From: a cyanobacterium endosymbiont of Epithemia clementina EcSB
Lineage (GTDB): Bacteria > Cyanobacteriota > Cyanobacteriia > Cyanobacteriales > Microcystaceae
Assembly (NCBI RefSeq): GCF_029919255.1
Contig: NZ_CP123991.1
Span: 2,271,833-2,335,832, forward strand
Direction of reading: 5' to 3'
DNA: 64,000 nt
Position numbers and translations under genes: made by a program. The number at the start of each line of letters is the position of its first letter. Position 1 is the stretch's first letter. The notes under the pieces are model-generated. The model was not told the origin of the DNA. It saw only the letters and a list, made by a program, of their open reading frames with translations, and did no database searches. Below, one piece after another: positions 1-10,357 of the stretch.

Positions 1-290
1 AGTTCCGAAATTTCTCGATTAAAAATCTCACCAGTTTAGTCTACATTAAATAGTTCGGTATAATGAGTTTTGAAAAAAAGCAGTATGAAGAGAATCTTCT
101 GATACCACTGTGAGATAGACAGTGGATTGAACTATACAGTTTTATAACTCTATTAATATCCTAATTCATAATACCGAGTGTTATAGAAGCTCACAAGATT
201 TAAAATAGGTCTTGATTCCAATGCTCTTAACAATTTCCCTCTAATCGTTCATAATTCAGAGAGCAGATAGATATTAATTGTAAAAGACTG
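1..290. other. Gene-free stretch upstream of murT
   Basis: AT-rich sequence with stops in all frames. I recognise no gene fragment, RNA gene or clear promoter. It presumably holds the promoter and leader of the MurT-like gene that starts at 291. Confidence 0.5.
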
Positions 291-1637
291 ATGAATCAAG
301 TTGACCGTATTCGTTTAGGGTTAGCAGTGGCAGTCGCTAAGACAGTCACCGCTGTAGTTCGCTTGTTGAATTTAGGGGCGGCCAGCGTTCTACCTGGAGC
401 AATCGCCCGTCGCTTTCATTCCAAACTATTATCCTTGCTGTGTGAACAGGTCAAACAAGGAGTTATTCTGGTAGTAGGAACCAATGGAAAAACTACCACG
501 TCCCTATTATTACGAACCATCCTTGAAAACCAAGGCTTAAAAGTTGCTCATAATGATACTGGGGCTAATTTAATTAATGGCTTGGTCACTGCTCTGTTAA
601 ATAATACCAATTTAATTGGTCAATTGACAGTCGACTATGCAATTTTAGAAGTTGATGAAAATATCGTATCTTTATTACTTAAAGAATGTCAACCTCGCAT
701 AATTTTAGGGTTGAATTTGTTTCGAGATCAACTTGATCGTTATGGAGAAGTTGATACTATTAGTCAACTATGGCTAAGGGCGTTCGCTCTCCTTCCTCCT
801 AACACTACTGTTATTCTCAATGCGGATGATCCAACTCTCTCCCATTTAGGACAGCAATTATCGCAAAAAGTACGTTATTTTGGCTTAAGTGAGCCAGACT
901 TATATCTTGAAGAAATTCCTCACGCAGTTGATTCTATTTACTGTCCTAATTGTGGTTATACTCTCGATTATCAAGGGATTTATCTCTCTCATTTGGGTGA
1001 TTTCAATTGTCCTAGTTGTGGATTTACGAAAAGTAAAACTGCCTTTTCTAGCAAAGCTTGGCCACAAATCCTGGTTGGAGTTTACAACAAATATAATACT
1101 TTGGCAGCTGGATTAGTTGCTCAAGAATTAGGAATTGAGATGGCACATATTTTTGACAGTATTAAAGACTTCAGAGCAGCTTTTGGACGGTCAGAAGAAT
1201 TGACTATTGATGGCAAAAATATCCGCATTTTATTATCAAAAAATCCTGTAGGAATGAATGAGATAATACGTACTGTTAATGACTTAAAAGTAACGGAAAA
1301 GGCTTCTATAACTTTAATGGTCTTAAATGATCGCATACCCGATGGAACCGATGTTTCTTGGATTTGGGATGTAGATACGGAAAAATTAATTAATCTAGGA
1401 GGGACTTTAATTGTTAGTGGAGATCGTGTCTATGACATGGCACTAAGATTAGTATATAGCCAAGAGACTCTTACTAATCATCAAAATTCAGTTAAATTAA
1501 TTGTAAAAGAGGACTTAAAAGAAGCTATTAAAACTGCTTTAACTCTAACTCCCTCTAATGGAACCTTGCATATTATCCCTACTTATTCTGCTATGTTAGA
1601 AGTACGAGGTATTTTAATAGGTCGTCAAATTCTCTGA
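291..1637 (+). CDS. murT: MurT-like Mur ligase (lipid II isoglutaminyl synthase, ligase subunit)
   Basis: ATG start, 448 residues, the usual MurT length. A Mur-ligase ATP-binding loop VGTNGKTTT lies at residues 62-70. Residues about 218-245 hold two CPxCG pairs forming the zinc-ribbon insertion typical of MurT (DUF1727 family). The family works with the glutaminase GatD to amidate the D-glutamate of the peptidoglycan stem peptide on lipid II at the cytoplasmic membrane. The name rests on the fold and the zinc ribbon. The cyanobacterial enzymes have rarely been tested, so the exact substrate is inferred. GatD usually sits next to murT, but the following 1.5 kb holds no gene, so this copy is an orphan in the window. 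The next gene, an M48 protease, faces it. Confidence 0.85.
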   Translation: MNQVDRIRLGLAVAVAKTVTAVVRLLNLGAASVLPGAIARRFHSKLLSLLCEQVKQGVILVVGTNGKTTTSLLLRTILENQGLKVAHNDTGANLINGLVTALLNNTNLIGQLTVDYAILEVDENIVSLLLKECQPRIILGLNLFRDQLDRYGEVDTISQLWLRAFALLPPNTTVILNADDPTLSHLGQQLSQKVRYFGLSEPDLYLEEIPHAVDSIYCPNCGYTLDYQGIYLSHLGDFNCPSCGFTKSKTAFSSKAWPQILVGVYNKYNTLAAGLVAQELGIEMAHIFDSIKDFRAAFGRSEELTIDGKNIRILLSKNPVGMNEIIRTVNDLKVTEKASITLMVLNDRIPDGTDVSWIWDVDTEKLINLGGTLIVSGDRVYDMALRLVYSQETLTNHQNSVKLIVKEDLKEAIKTALTLTPSNGTLHIIPTYSAMLEVRGILIGRQIL

Positions 1638-3217
1638 ATAAATTAGTCAAACTAATCTTCTTTTTTCATAAAAATTTGAATAATGAAATTTAATTTTTAA
1701 AAATTTACTTAAGTTAGCCTTTTCTCCATAACCTAATTTATAGGATGGAACACGTTTGCTGCCATCTTATCTTGATACAAGTGAGTACGAACTCAATCAT
1801 ATTCATTGTGATCTAAACTAGAGCATGACTCTAATAAAATATAGTCAAAATACTAATTATTTAACTTTTACTCAGAAAAAAATTAAAGATAAAAATCAAT
1901 CATTAAGTTAATTTACTTCAAAAATGTGACATATATCCATAATATTTTCTTTGAAAAAAAGAAAATATTAATCTCTTTATTATTCTCTAAATAAATGTTG
2001 CTTAGTTATCTCAACAAGAGACGTTTAATCCTATTTTTTTATTAAAAATATGTTTTTTTAAAAATAAAAAGTTTACAAAAAAACTACAAAAATTTCTATT
2101 TTATCTCAAATAAAAAGGTTATAGTTATCTTCGATAATAAATAAAAATAACAATAACTTTTTGGCAATTAAAAGCTATTTAAACGACAACTAAGTTTTAA
2201 GAATAGAAAGAAGTTTACCGCTGATAGAAGGTTCAAAATTTCCTGGTATAAATAAATTTATATAAGAGTAAAGCAGAGTAAAAATATTATTAGGTTTAAA
2301 TAAAGTAAATTAGACATTTTTAGTATTCATAAAAAATTAGAACAATTTTTAAAAAAATCTGAAACTAAATATCAGGGCTATTGAGATTAACTGATTAGTG
2401 TCACAAACTTATTTATTGTATCTAAAAAAGTAGAAAATAATTAAGTTGAGCATTTAATCAAGAGAAATTATTATCTTTTTTCACAAAAAAATAACTAAAA
2501 AAATAGTAGAAGAAATTAGTAATAAATGGAAGTTGATTAAGAGGAGAGCTGGTAGAACTAGAAATTTTATAAATTTTTAATTCTTAAGTTTATTGACCTT
2601 ACATTTAATTTAGTTAACTCTACATTATCGGTTTAGTATAACTATAATTTTTAGATAAATTACTTAATAAATAGAGTGATTTTTAGATCTTTCGATAAGT
2701 TTTTAAAAAGAGCTTAAAAAGTTGTTTACATTTATTTATAGCTATTTATCTTTTTATTTTGCCGGTCAATATTGTTTAGCTCGTGGCACAAGAGTTAAAA
2801 ACATATTAAGTACTAGAACTAATCGATATCTCAACTACTAAATAGTTTTAGGTAGAGATCATTATCACAGAAATAAATTCACTTAAAAAAATACATCAAC
2901 GGAAGTGCAGGGTATATACGAACTTACTCAAATTTTTTGGAAGAGTACAAAATAGCTTTAATTCTTAATGGCAACATTAAGAATTAAAGCTATTTTGTTG
3001 AGAAGAAAATTTTTAGCAGTAATGCGGTGAAAAATCTTCCGTTACAAAGTAATTCTATGAGGAAGCAAATCAAAACGTGAACAAGATTATTATGTTTCGT
3101 CAAAAATAAACTCTATCTATAGTCTGTCCATGTAAACTTTAAAGAATTTAAGAAAATAGATGACAGAACAAAGTAGGCAGTTGATGATTATCTTAATTAT
3201 TTAGTTAAGCTACACTT
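1638..3217. other. 1.6-kb gene-free desert
   Basis: Extremely AT-rich, with dense stops in all frames between murT and the M48 protease. I looked for a GatD remnant and could not recognise one. The only clear structure is the long inverted repeat at 2947-2998. Confidence 0.6.
2947..2998. repeat. Inverted repeat, 24-bp perfect arms, 4-nt loop
   Basis: The arms at 2947-2970 and 2975-2998 are exact reverse complements around the loop gcaa. The repeat lies 220 bp beyond the 3' end of the minus-strand M48 gene and 1.3 kb beyond murT. It could be a distant terminator shared by the two converging genes, but no strong T-run follows on either side. Twenty-four perfect pairs is more than a terminator needs. 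Confidence 0.85.
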
Positions 3218-4063
3218 TTACAAAAAACGACGAACATTTTGTTGATAGGCTTGATTGTCTAGACCATCCCCTTGATATGGTCGTTGATCATCAACGGCTC
3301 TGTTTAATGCTCTCAATCTATCTGACGTAGCTGGATGGGTACTTAAAAAGTCAGCAGCAAAAGGTCCATTGTTTTGCATTAATTTCTGCATAAAAGTGAC
3401 CATCCCAATGGGGGCATATCCAGCACTTATCAAGTTTCTTAAACCTAATTGATCCGCCTTTAATTCGTCCTTTCTACTGTGAGGAAGATTGACCCCTAAT
3501 TGTACTCCCAATTGAACAATTGTATTTTCACTTAACCCAGCCGCTGACATTAACCCTTGAGAAAGAGCAATATCGCGCATTTGAGTGATAGAGTGACGAG
3601 CAGTAATGTGAGCAACTTCATGAGCAACTACACTGGCTAATTCGGCTTCGTTTTCTGCGGCTGCAATTAACCCCGTATTAATATAAACAAACCCTCCCAT
3701 TGTCGCAAAAGCATTGATAGATGTATCATCAACTACCTGAAAAGTATAAGGAAGGTTAGGACGTCCACTCGTGGGGGCTAACCGTTGTCCAATACGTTTA
3801 ATAGTTTGATTTAACTGAGGGTTTTGGGAGATGCGAAACTGACCCGAACGAATCAGTTCATCATTAATTTGTTGGGCAAGTTGCACTTCTTGGGAATCAG
3901 ACATGGTAGTGAATTGAATTACTTGTACTCCTTGGAAAAGTAAATTTAACCAAGACTGACTATAACTTGGTTGAATATTGGTTAGAATAACGAAGGTTAT
4001 CACTAAGAAAGAAAGGTAAAAATAAACCCAGGAGCGATGGCGACGAAAAAAAACTCTAATCAT
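3218..4063 (-). CDS. Secreted or membrane-anchored M48-family zinc metalloprotease
   Basis: ATG start, 281 residues. A basic N-terminus followed by a hydrophobic segment (about residues 12-33) is a signal peptide or membrane anchor. The zinc site is HEVAH at 148-152, with the third ligand probably E200 in the ExxAD motif. The arrangement matches periplasmic M48 peptidases of the BepA/LoiP kind, which degrade or rescue misassembled envelope proteins. There is no TPR domain, so this is the short cyanobacterial form. The gene faces murT across the desert, and queD is divergent to it. Function beyond envelope proteolysis is not shown by the sequence. Confidence 0.85.
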   Translation of the reverse strand: MIRVFFRRHRSWVYFYLSFLVITFVILTNIQPSYSQSWLNLLFQGVQVIQFTTMSDSQEVQLAQQINDELIRSGQFRISQNPQLNQTIKRIGQRLAPTSGRPNLPYTFQVVDDTSINAFATMGGFVYINTGLIAAAENEAELASVVAHEVAHITARHSITQMRDIALSQGLMSAAGLSENTIVQLGVQLGVNLPHSRKDELKADQLGLRNLISAGYAPIGMVTFMQKLMQNNGPFAADFLSTHPATSDRLRALNRAVDDQRPYQGDGLDNQAYQQNVRRFL

Positions 4064-4244
4064 TTTAAGTAAGCTAATAAGTTAGATAAAGTGAAGGAAT
4101 CAGTTATTTCTAGTATTATTGCTCTTCACTAAGTTCATAATGGTTCAGGTGTTACACCTACTGTATTGTCTACTCTGAATTTGATCAAGGTAAAATTATG
4201 TCTATCACGAGTTTGATCTTGTTTATTCTTTACAATCAACGTTA

Positions 4245-4652
4245 ATGAAAGTCCCACTCATTGATATGAATATTGATAATTGGTTAATTTATAAAGAGTT
4301 TCGCTTTGAGGCTGCCCATCGGTTGCCCCACCACGGCGGTAAATGTTGTCGTCTTCATGGTCATAGTTGGATAGGACGGGTTTACGTTAAAAGCGATAAC
4401 TTGATTCAAGAAGGGGCTAAACAAGGGATGGTTATTGACTTTGAAGATATCAAGAAGTATTTAAACCCCCTATTGGAGCAGTTTTTAGATCATTACTACC
4501 TTAACGAAACTATGAAACTAGAAAGCCCCACCTGCGAAGTGATCGCCAAATGGATTTTTGAGAAACTTGAATTAGCAGGACTGCAAGGACTGCAAGGGGT
4601 AGAAATTCAAGAAACTTGCACTGCTGGAGCGAGATTCACTAAAGGAAATTGA
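4245..4652 (+). CDS. queD: 6-carboxy-5,6,7,8-tetrahydropterin synthase (QueD family)
   Basis: A 135-residue member of the 6-pyruvoyl-tetrahydropterin synthase fold. Zinc ligands are visible as H25 and the HGH motif at 38-40, with the catalytic cysteine in KCC at 34-35. The C-terminal ETCTAG stretch holds the conserved glutamate. QueD converts dihydroneopterin triphosphate to 6-carboxytetrahydropterin, the first committed step toward the tRNA base queuosine. In some cyanobacteria the same family serves pterin synthesis. The true start may be the second ATG at 4266, because family members usually begin close to the DNW motif. Near the 3' end a 9-bp unit is repeated in tandem, giving LQGLQG. A hairpin follows 40 nt downstream. 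Confidence 0.85.
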   Translation: MKVPLIDMNIDNWLIYKEFRFEAAHRLPHHGGKCCRLHGHSWIGRVYVKSDNLIQEGAKQGMVIDFEDIKKYLNPLLEQFLDHYYLNETMKLESPTCEVIAKWIFEKLELAGLQGLQGVEIQETCTAGARFTKGN

Positions 4653-4693
4653 CCAAACTGATAGTTAAATTACAAATTGGTTTAGCTTGATAA

Positions 4694-4733
4694 AAAAACA
4701 GGTTTAATTACTATTAAAAACCTGTTTCTTGTA
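4694..4733 (+). terminator. Probable terminator hairpin after queD
   Basis: The arms aaacaggttt and aaacctgttt are perfect reverse complements separated by a loop of about 12 nt, 40-odd nt after the queD stop. A short T-rich stretch follows, but there is no clean T-run. Confidence 0.5.
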
Positions 4734-5413
4734 TCTGTGTTATTTAGTTACTGATTGTTTTGTATTATTCTCTATTTCTTTACTCATGTTTCTTAACTCA
4801 AGATGGTCCTCTACTGTGAGGAAAAACTATAAATCAAAGAAAAATTTTATAATTCTTTGATTTAGTTAGTTAATTCTATATCTTCAAAATCAAGAGATCA
4901 GTGTCAGGAAGTTCCTTATCTATTCTAACCCCCAGATCTTTTAGTTAAAAAATAAATTACTAAGATAAAAATAGCTACGCGAGGACAATAAAATGGACTT
5001 GCTGAAGTTTTATTAAGTACATTTATTGATAAGTTATCCTCAATATTGACACCAAGCTTGACGATTTAGCTAAGTTATATAAGTGATACAAAAATAGTCA
5101 AATTAAAACAAACCTTCTAATCGAGTACTTCTCCTCCTAATCTAAACTGCAGATAATTTTTATGTTCTGGCTTTCCCTCTTCTTACTAGCTAATTTTAAA
5201 GGAGGTCCAAGCTCCTTCTTCGTAAGGGCAATTCTTACGTTACTCTTAAGAGTAAGAGCAGATGCAGTGTAATACACCTAATGAAAAGTTTTTGGAAGAA
5301 TTACTGGGGAGGACATAAGATAAAGCATACGAAGAGGGCTAGATAGTAAGAAGTTAATAAAATCCCAACAACCACACAAGAGATTCAATTGTAGACTAGA
5401 TACAGGGAGTCTT
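4734..5413. other. Gene-free stretch between queD and lysA
   Basis: No gene recognised. Around 5240-5275 there are small palindromic elements, including the 16-nt ttactcttaagagtaa. A weak ORF of about 36 codons near 5162 has no recognisable similarity and no good ribosome site, so I do not call it. Confidence 0.5.
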
Positions 5414-5462
5414 AGCGTCGATTAGATTGTAAACCTCTGGGGGGTTTATGTGAGAAGACGCT
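5414..5462 (+). promoter_or_regulatory. Possible structured leader upstream of lysA
   Basis: Two nested stems can be drawn. The outer stem agcgtc/gacgct is at 5414-5419 and 5457-5462. The inner stem taaacc/ggttta is at 5430-5435 and 5443-5448, with the loop tctgggg. The element lies about 75 nt before the lysA ATG and is richer in GC than its surroundings. It matches no riboswitch consensus that I know. It could be a chance fold. Confidence 0.3.
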
Positions 5463-5535
5463 TGTTAAATTTCTTCCTTTAGTCTTACTTAAGACTAAAC
5501 TTTAAATATTAATATCCATCGATCAACCGTGAACT

Positions 5536-6960
5536 ATGTTATCGACAGAGCAAAGGAAAAGCCATTCAGGGCAATACTATTTAGAGAGAGAAACTCTAGA
5601 ACAGGGTGAGCGATCACCAAACCAGTCATTATTTCCCCTAACCGCCAAGCTCAATAATCATAATTGCTTGGAAATTGGCGGTTGCGATCTTAAGACCCTA
5701 GTTAAACAATTTGGTTCTCCTCTTTATGTTCTCGATGAAGTAACTCTCCGAAGTGCCTGTCGTCAATATCGAGAAGCTTTTAACTGTCACTATCAAGGAC
5801 CTTCTCAAGTCATTTATGCCTCCAAAGCTTGGAGTTGCCTAGCCATTGCCAGTATTGTTGCTAGTGAAGGGTTAGGGTTTGATGTTGTATCGGAGGGAGA
5901 ACTGTATACTACCCTCAATGCTTTAGAGAAAATGGGACGTACTTCCGAACAAATTGCCCAACAGATTTACTTTCATGGCAATAATAAGTCCCTGGCAGAA
6001 CTAAAACTAGCTATTGAGGTTAGTTGCACTATTATTGTTGACAATTGGCTTGAGTTAGAGACTCTAGCTAAACTAGGCAATGAAACTGCTTCCATGAGTA
6101 TTCCCATCCTCGTGCGCTTAGCCCCAGGAATTGAATGTCATACCCATGAGTATATTCGTACAGGACATATAGACAGCAAATTTGGCTTTGATCTCCACCA
6201 GCTTGATACCGTTTTTACCTATATTAGTCAACAACCATGCCTTGATTGCCGGGGGTTACATGCTCATATTGGCTCTCAAATTTTTGAGGAACAACCCCAT
6301 CAAGATTTAGGGGAACTTATGGTAGAGTTGTTTCAAAAAGCCCAAAGTTATGGATTAGTCTTACAAGAATTGAATATTGGCGGAGGTTTGGGCATTCGCT
6401 ATACGGAAGATGACAATCCCCCCAGTATAGAACAATGGGTTAAAGGAGTAAGCCGATCTGTAATGAAAGCCTGTGATAGTTATCAATTACCCTACCCTAA
6501 ACTCATCGCTGAACCAGGACGTTCTTTAGTAGGATCAGCCTGTGTCACTGGCTATACTATAGGCAGTCGAAAAGAAATTCCTCAACTGCGAACCTATGTG
6601 GCTGTAGATGGTGGAATGTCTGACAATCCTCGTCCCATTACCTACCAATCGCTCTATTGTCTGGTAGTAGCTAATCGAATGTTAGAAACCTGCACAGAAA
6701 CTGTCACTATCGCGGGCAAACATTGTGAGTCTGGAGATATCCTGATTAAGAATACTCAGTTGCCTCAAACCCAACCAGGGGATATTCTGGTAGTGATGGG
6801 AACAGGAGCCTATAACTATAGTATGGCTTCTAATTACAATCGTCTGCCTAGACCAGCTGCTGTCTTAGTTAAAGATGGAGAAGCTAATCTAGTGATCAAA
6901 CGAGAAACCCCTGATGACCTAATTCGTCAAGATCGCCTCCCTGAAAGGCTACTGTCTTAA
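5536..6960 (+). CDS. lysA: Diaminopimelate decarboxylase
   Basis: ATG start, 474 residues, slightly long because about 40 residues precede the barrel domain. The pyridoxal-phosphate lysine is K97 in YASKAW. HIGSQIFE, the glycine-rich GGGLGIRY, the AEPGRSLV phosphate-binding stretch and CESGD at the dimer active site are all present. The enzyme removes CO2 from meso-diaminopimelate to make lysine, and so balances peptidoglycan precursor against lysine supply. It is followed 58 nt later by cdaA on the same strand and then, beyond a 2.4-kb desert, by uppS. The order lysA-cdaA-uppS is, as I recall, common in cyanobacteria. Confidence 0.95.
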   Translation: MLSTEQRKSHSGQYYLERETLEQGERSPNQSLFPLTAKLNNHNCLEIGGCDLKTLVKQFGSPLYVLDEVTLRSACRQYREAFNCHYQGPSQVIYASKAWSCLAIASIVASEGLGFDVVSEGELYTTLNALEKMGRTSEQIAQQIYFHGNNKSLAELKLAIEVSCTIIVDNWLELETLAKLGNETASMSIPILVRLAPGIECHTHEYIRTGHIDSKFGFDLHQLDTVFTYISQQPCLDCRGLHAHIGSQIFEEQPHQDLGELMVELFQKAQSYGLVLQELNIGGGLGIRYTEDDNPPSIEQWVKGVSRSVMKACDSYQLPYPKLIAEPGRSLVGSACVTGYTIGSRKEIPQLRTYVAVDGGMSDNPRPITYQSLYCLVVANRMLETCTETVTIAGKHCESGDILIKNTQLPQTQPGDILVVMGTGAYNYSMASNYNRLPRPAAVLVKDGEANLVIKRETPDDLIRQDRLPERLLS

Positions 6961-7018
6961 ATTAAGTCCCTCATTGCTTGTTATTTTGATTGATCCTTAA
7001 TCTCTACCATCCTCCATC

Positions 7019-7915
7019 ATGTCGGGTGATACTCCTGGCCCTCGCTGGATACCCTCTGGGCTAATCCACAATGGCATTGATATTGCATTGGTGCTACTGC
7101 TGACTTATTTAATTCTTCTCGCCATTGGGGAACGTCGTACTCTCTGGATAGTGCGAGGGTTAATTATTCTAATGCTGGCACAAGTGATCAGCCAAAGGCT
7201 CCAACTTAGGCTGCTCGAAGTTGTCCTGGATAAATTAGTATTGGGGGCTGCTGTTGCTATGGCAGTAATTTTTCAGGGAGAATTCCGACGATTTCTTGAA
7301 TTATTGGGACGTGGACAAATGCTGCAATTATTTCAACGACGACGTCCAACTCCCAAGCCCGATAGTGTAGTTGATGAAATTGTTGATGCAGTTAAAGAAC
7401 TTTCTCAAAATAGGACAGGAGCATTAATGGTGCTAGAAACAATCGCTTCTGTGGATACAAGAGTATTTGTGAATCCAGGGGTTCCCCTCAATGGCGAAGT
7501 CTCGAAAGAATTACTTCAGACAATTTTTCAGCCGAAAACTCTCTTACACGATGGAGCTATTTTTATTCGTGGGTCACGTATTGTATCAGCAGGAGTGATT
7601 TTACCCCTATCCGAACGAACTGCCCATCGACAACTAGGAACCCGACACCGATCAGCAATGGGCATTACAGAACGGGTCGGTAATTGTTTATGTGTAGTGG
7701 TCTCTGAAGAAACAGGCTCGATTTCTTTAGCCCAAGGTGGAACGCTTGATCGTCCCCTGACTAGTAGTAAGTTAAAAGAACTTCTCGAAGAAAAATTCTC
7801 TCTACTTGTCGAGCGAGAGTCTGTGGCACCTGGTTTGGGACTTGTAAGTCGTACTCTTGGCTCACAAATACGAAACTTACTTGCTTCTTCGAGATCTCAA
7901 AATGATCGGAAGTGA
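7019..7915 (+). CDS. cdaA: Diadenylate cyclase, CdaA type (c-di-AMP synthase)
   Basis: ATG start, 298 residues. Hydrophobic segments at about 18-36, 42-60 and 72-86 match the three membrane helices of CdaA. The DAC catalytic domain follows, with DGA at 178-180 and GTRHR at 207-211, the two signature motifs that bind ATP and metal. The product makes cyclic di-AMP at the membrane, a messenger linked to osmotic balance, potassium transport and, in cyanobacteria, day-night survival. Both motifs are intact, so the gene should be active. It sits 58 nt after lysA and is probably co-transcribed with it. Confidence 0.95.
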   Translation: MSGDTPGPRWIPSGLIHNGIDIALVLLLTYLILLAIGERRTLWIVRGLIILMLAQVISQRLQLRLLEVVLDKLVLGAAVAMAVIFQGEFRRFLELLGRGQMLQLFQRRRPTPKPDSVVDEIVDAVKELSQNRTGALMVLETIASVDTRVFVNPGVPLNGEVSKELLQTIFQPKTLLHDGAIFIRGSRIVSAGVILPLSERTAHRQLGTRHRSAMGITERVGNCLCVVVSEETGSISLAQGGTLDRPLTSSKLKELLEEKFSLLVERESVAPGLGLVSRTLGSQIRNLLASSRSQNDRK

Positions 7916-8551
7916 TCATAACTGATAAGTTAGTAACACCCAGCAATCAGGTTCTACCGAACTTGTCATATAAAACCCTGATATTAACGCCTTAAAAGCT
8001 TTATACAAGAATCATTTAAGTTTTTAATAGTCTACTTGTTATTAACATTTTTGCTAAATAATGCTATGTTGCAGCCTTATAGTTTTCTAGCGTCAAAAGT
8101 TCAGTGAAGCCAAAAATTTTTTCTAAGAATTGATCAAACTTCAACTAACAGGTACAAGCAAACAAACTTATGTAGTATTAATACCTGAATCAGCCAATTT
8201 GATAGTTGTGGTTATACCGAACTGATGATGTAGAACTAACCAGTAAAATACCAAATTAGGAAATATTGAAGTTAAAGATCGATAAACTTTCTGTGTATAT
8301 GTGCTCTTCTATTAATTAACTTCAATTTAATTTTTTATCAATAAATTCTACTATTACCTAAATTTTTCCTTGATCAAAATAGATCACAATATCTCTAACT
8401 CAACGCATGGTTAAATAATTTAACAATTTTTTTGTCCGGTGAATGAACATTTTGATGTCAATCAGCTAATCTTACTTAAGAGTCTTGATATTTAGGACAA
8501 TTTCTTCTAAAAATTTGCTTTAAATTTATCATTTAAATTGCTCTATTTTTG

Positions 8552-8584
8552 AAATGAAGTGTACATTTTTTGTACACTTCATTT
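8552..8584. repeat. Inverted repeat, 14-bp perfect arms
   Basis: The arms 8552-8565 and 8571-8584 are exact reverse complements around a five-T loop. No gene end lies within 600 bp, so a terminator role is not obvious. Confidence 0.8.
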
Positions 8585-9124
8585 AATTTTAATCTTTGTT
8601 GTATTGTTTACTTAAAGTTTCTTTTTTTTATATAATTGCTCTTGTTTAAACATTTTTTCACTTCTGATCAAAAGTTTTTTATTTTACTATTTAATAGTTT
8701 CTACTATATTATTTTATCCAAAATTAACTATTTTTATTAAATGTTATTTATTCGCTATTACTTAAATTAATTCAATTAGTTTATTGACTCTTATCTAAGA
8801 GAATTAATTTTTTAAAATTTTATACTAACCTTGTTAATTTCACTTAGAACTCTTGCAAAGCTTCTAATTATTTCAGCATAAATACAGTTGTGGAAATTGA
8901 CTTACTTATAACAAGAAGAAAACAGTCTAGATAAAGACGACGTTTAAAATAAATTATTTAACTCTATTACTTTAAAAGCTATCTCAAAAAGAGATCTTCA
9001 AAATAGCGCGCTCTTTGCAGTAATAAACTTTGATTATAGTAAAAAAAATTCAAACAATATAATTACTTAGGAAAAAAGTGGTTAAAAAATTAATCATAAT
9101 AATTTGAGGTAAAGATAACCAAGA

Positions 9125-9172
9125 AATTTCAATTGATAAACTAATTTAAAAGTTAGTTTATCAATTGAAATT
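9125..9172. repeat. Inverted repeat, 20-bp perfect arms
   Basis: The arms 9125-9144 and 9153-9172 are exact reverse complements around an 8-nt loop. The repeat sits in the middle of the desert, far from any gene. Confidence 0.85.
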
Positions 9173-10357
9173 AAGACTAGCAGATAGACGAATGCCAAAA
9201 ATGGCTTGTTGGATAGAAAAAAATTAAAAAGTCTAAGACTAAAAAGAATTAAATTTTTTAAAAAAGCTTAGATACCTTTATCAAGGGGTAAGACTAAAAT
9301 ATGGAAAATAAAAGATTTTTTTAAAAAGATTGATTTATATTTATCTTTAAAAGTAATTTTTAAAAAATCAACTTAGAGCTGAATTAAAGTGAATCATAAA
9401 CAAAAATTTAGATTCTCATTTAATAATGACTGACTGCTATGGTAAACTAGTGCTGTTGATGTAATATGTGTATTAGTTTGTTAAACTTATAACCTAAAAA
9501 AAGTTTAATTAAATATTAAAAATAAACATGAAATAACTGAGTTGAAGCAACAAATATTTATCCAAAAACATAGAAAAATTTTATGGAAGTTTTCTTGATA
9601 TAAGATTATCCTAGATTGTATTTATTTTGAAAATAAAAAAGTGTTTTTAGACATTACTAGAGAAGCCAGATTACTTTTCAAAATTAGAGCCAACAGACAG
9701 ATTATAGACCTTAATAGATAAACATTAAGTTCATGAGTTTTTATAGTCAATTTATTATTTTGAAGAAGTTTACTGAATAGCTACAAAATGATCAATACAA
9801 ATTAATATTTAATCTATTTGTTCGAAAAAATTGACTATTTCTATTCCATTTAAAAGCTGATAACAGGTAATAGTTATTCATTCTAAATTTAGAATCCAAT
9901 TCATTGAACTGAGTTAAACATTTGATACCGTAGATAAAGTATAAATCAGGTAAGAATATTGAGTTCGGCATAACTTAATTAAAATAGAAAGCTGTCTAGA
10001 GTACTCTCTGTATAATACTTATGGCTTTTGACAAGCCTATTGTCGATAATAAAACTTTGTCTTTATGTTTGTAATTTTTACATGACAGGTTTAGTAGAAC
10101 TATACTTGTCAGCAAAACAACTTAAGCCATTATGATAATATACTATGGAAAAGCCTTATGGGCTAGTCTAAAATAATCGCCATTACCACTGTGGTAAATC
10201 TATAGAAATAGATTAAAGCAAAATAGTTGACAATATGGCAAAAAACAAATTGGTAATAAAGAATAACTTCTTTCATATAAATACGTAGACACACCCCTCA
10301 AAAGGTTTTTCAAAGTACGAGGAAATAAGATCCAATACAATAAACTGCCAGATAATA

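Larger units (their letters stand above)
7916..10357. other. 2.4-kb gene-free desert between cdaA and uppS
   Basis: No coding region, RNA gene or identifiable gene remnant was found on either strand. Two strong inverted repeats lie in it (8552-8584 and 9125-9172). Because lysA, cdaA and uppS are commonly neighbours, this is probably dead sequence that has grown or decayed inside an old operon. Confidence 0.6.

Noticed and set aside
1638-3217. Search for a GatD remnant after murT
   Set aside because: No readable glutaminase motif was found on either strand. The absence is reported instead of a pseudogene.
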